Assembly: GCA_947589635.1 (NCBI GenBank)
Contig: CANQCC010000003.1
Span: 1-38,193, forward strand
Source of the DNA: an uncultured Clostridia bacterium
GTDB taxonomy: Bacteria > Bacillota > Clostridia > Christensenellales > CAG-917
Direction: 5' to 3'
Length of the DNA stretch: 38,193 bases
Positions 37,996-38,193 of the stretch are shown here, one piece after another. The notes below the pieces were generated by a model that had not been told where the DNA came from, searched no databases, and saw nothing but the letters and a program-made list of their open reading frames with translations. Made by a program: the position numbers and the translations under genes. Each line of letters starts with the position of its first letter. Within the stretch, counting starts at the first letter, position 1.

Positions 37996-38073
37996 TAACC
38001 TTTGTCCGAGCGGTCGTTTTATACGGGACCCCCACCACCGCTGCTCTGCCGCGGAGCCTCCCCCTATATATCA

Positions 38074-38193
38074 CCCCATAAAACTCGCTACGCTCCTTTC
38101 TATGGGGACTCCGATCCATTACCCCACAAACTCGCTACGCAATTTTGCGGGGACCCCGATCCATTACCCCACAAACTCGCTACGCAATTTTGC
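38074..38193. repeat. Tandem 45-48 bp repeat, truncated by the window edge
   Basis: Units at 38074-38121, 38122-38166 and 38167-38193 (partial). Each has CCCCA(T/C)AAA, then ACTCGCTACGC, then a GGGG arm and CCGATCCATTA. The second and third are identical as far as seen. Each complete unit can form a hairpin of CCCC...GGGG arms. Confidence 0.75.

Larger units (their letters stand above)
37572..38193. other. Gene-free, hairpin- and repeat-rich region
   Basis: These 622 bases have no open frame with a ribosome binding site. They hold two related hairpins sharing GTACGGCG and GCTTTCGCTCGG (37635-37733), a TGTGGGC/GCCCACA stem (37774-37792), a perfect 10-bp stem with a 3-base loop (37798-37820), three AACTCC/GGAGTT elements, and a 45-48 bp tandem repeat reaching the window edge. 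Confidence 0.7.

Noticed and set aside
38074-38193. Possible CRISPR array
   Set aside because: The repeats are directly adjacent with no unique spacers, and no cas gene is present.

Overview
The window reads as chromosomal DNA of a Gram-positive, low-complexity-operon bacterium of the class Clostridia, most likely an uncultured gut-type lineage. This is an inference from gene content: a dnaG-rpoD-trmK-Nif3-zinc-ribbon cluster, cysE-cysS, a type III glutamine synthetase, CsoR/CopA copper control, strong AGGAGG-type ribosome binding sites and sigma-A-type promoters. Coding DNA is fairly GC-rich while the gaps are AT-rich. No rRNA, tRNA, CRISPR array, phage or transposase gene was seen.

Layout. 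1-3.5 kb (+): the 3' end of ftsH, cysE, cysS, and a small two-helix membrane protein. 3.7-12.3 kb (-): a four-gene unit read right to left: ABC ATPase, ABC-2 type permease, a 1059-residue membrane-anchored beta-rich protein and a 936-residue lipoprotein. 12.3-15.1 kb: a repeat-rich gap, pdxY-like kinase (+), Nudix hydrolase (-) and dUTPase (-). 15.1-17.3 kb (+): glnN behind a consensus promoter, twin palindromes and a leader terminator hairpin. 17.3-20.9 kb (-): a copper operon with a tandem-domain CsoR and a CopA carrying a CopZ-like C-terminus. 21.0-29.0 kb (+): dnaG, rpoD, trmK, Nif3-like, zinc-ribbon protein and a GH2 beta-galactosidase. 29.1-32.3 kb: YdcF/SanA-like protein (+), MATE transporter (+), DUF362 protein (-). 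32.6-37.6 kb (+): TrkH, TrkA, a small unknown protein, a KdpD-like kinase broken by a frameshift, and KdpE. 37.6-38.2 kb: no gene, but dense hairpins and a tandem repeat cut by the window edge.

Most notable points. (1) The copper operon has two unusual architectures: a CsoR with two fused domains, the second lacking the third copper ligand and the basic DNA-contact helix, and a CopA fused in frame to a CopZ-like domain whose own Shine-Dalgarno and ATG are still present inside the gene. A CsoR-type operator sits exactly in the promoter spacer. (2) glnN has a terminator-like hairpin immediately before its ribosome binding site and two identical 14-bp palindromes 20 bp apart upstream. (3) An ABC-2 exporter is translationally coupled to two very large cell-surface beta-structured proteins of unknown function. 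(4) The potassium-linked sensor kinase lacks the usual KdpD N-terminal domain, is paired with Trk instead of Kdp genes, and is split by an apparent 7-nt deletion. (5) dut and kdpD appear to have leaderless promoters. (6) A dispersed repeat family built around CGCAAGGC surrounds the ABC operon.
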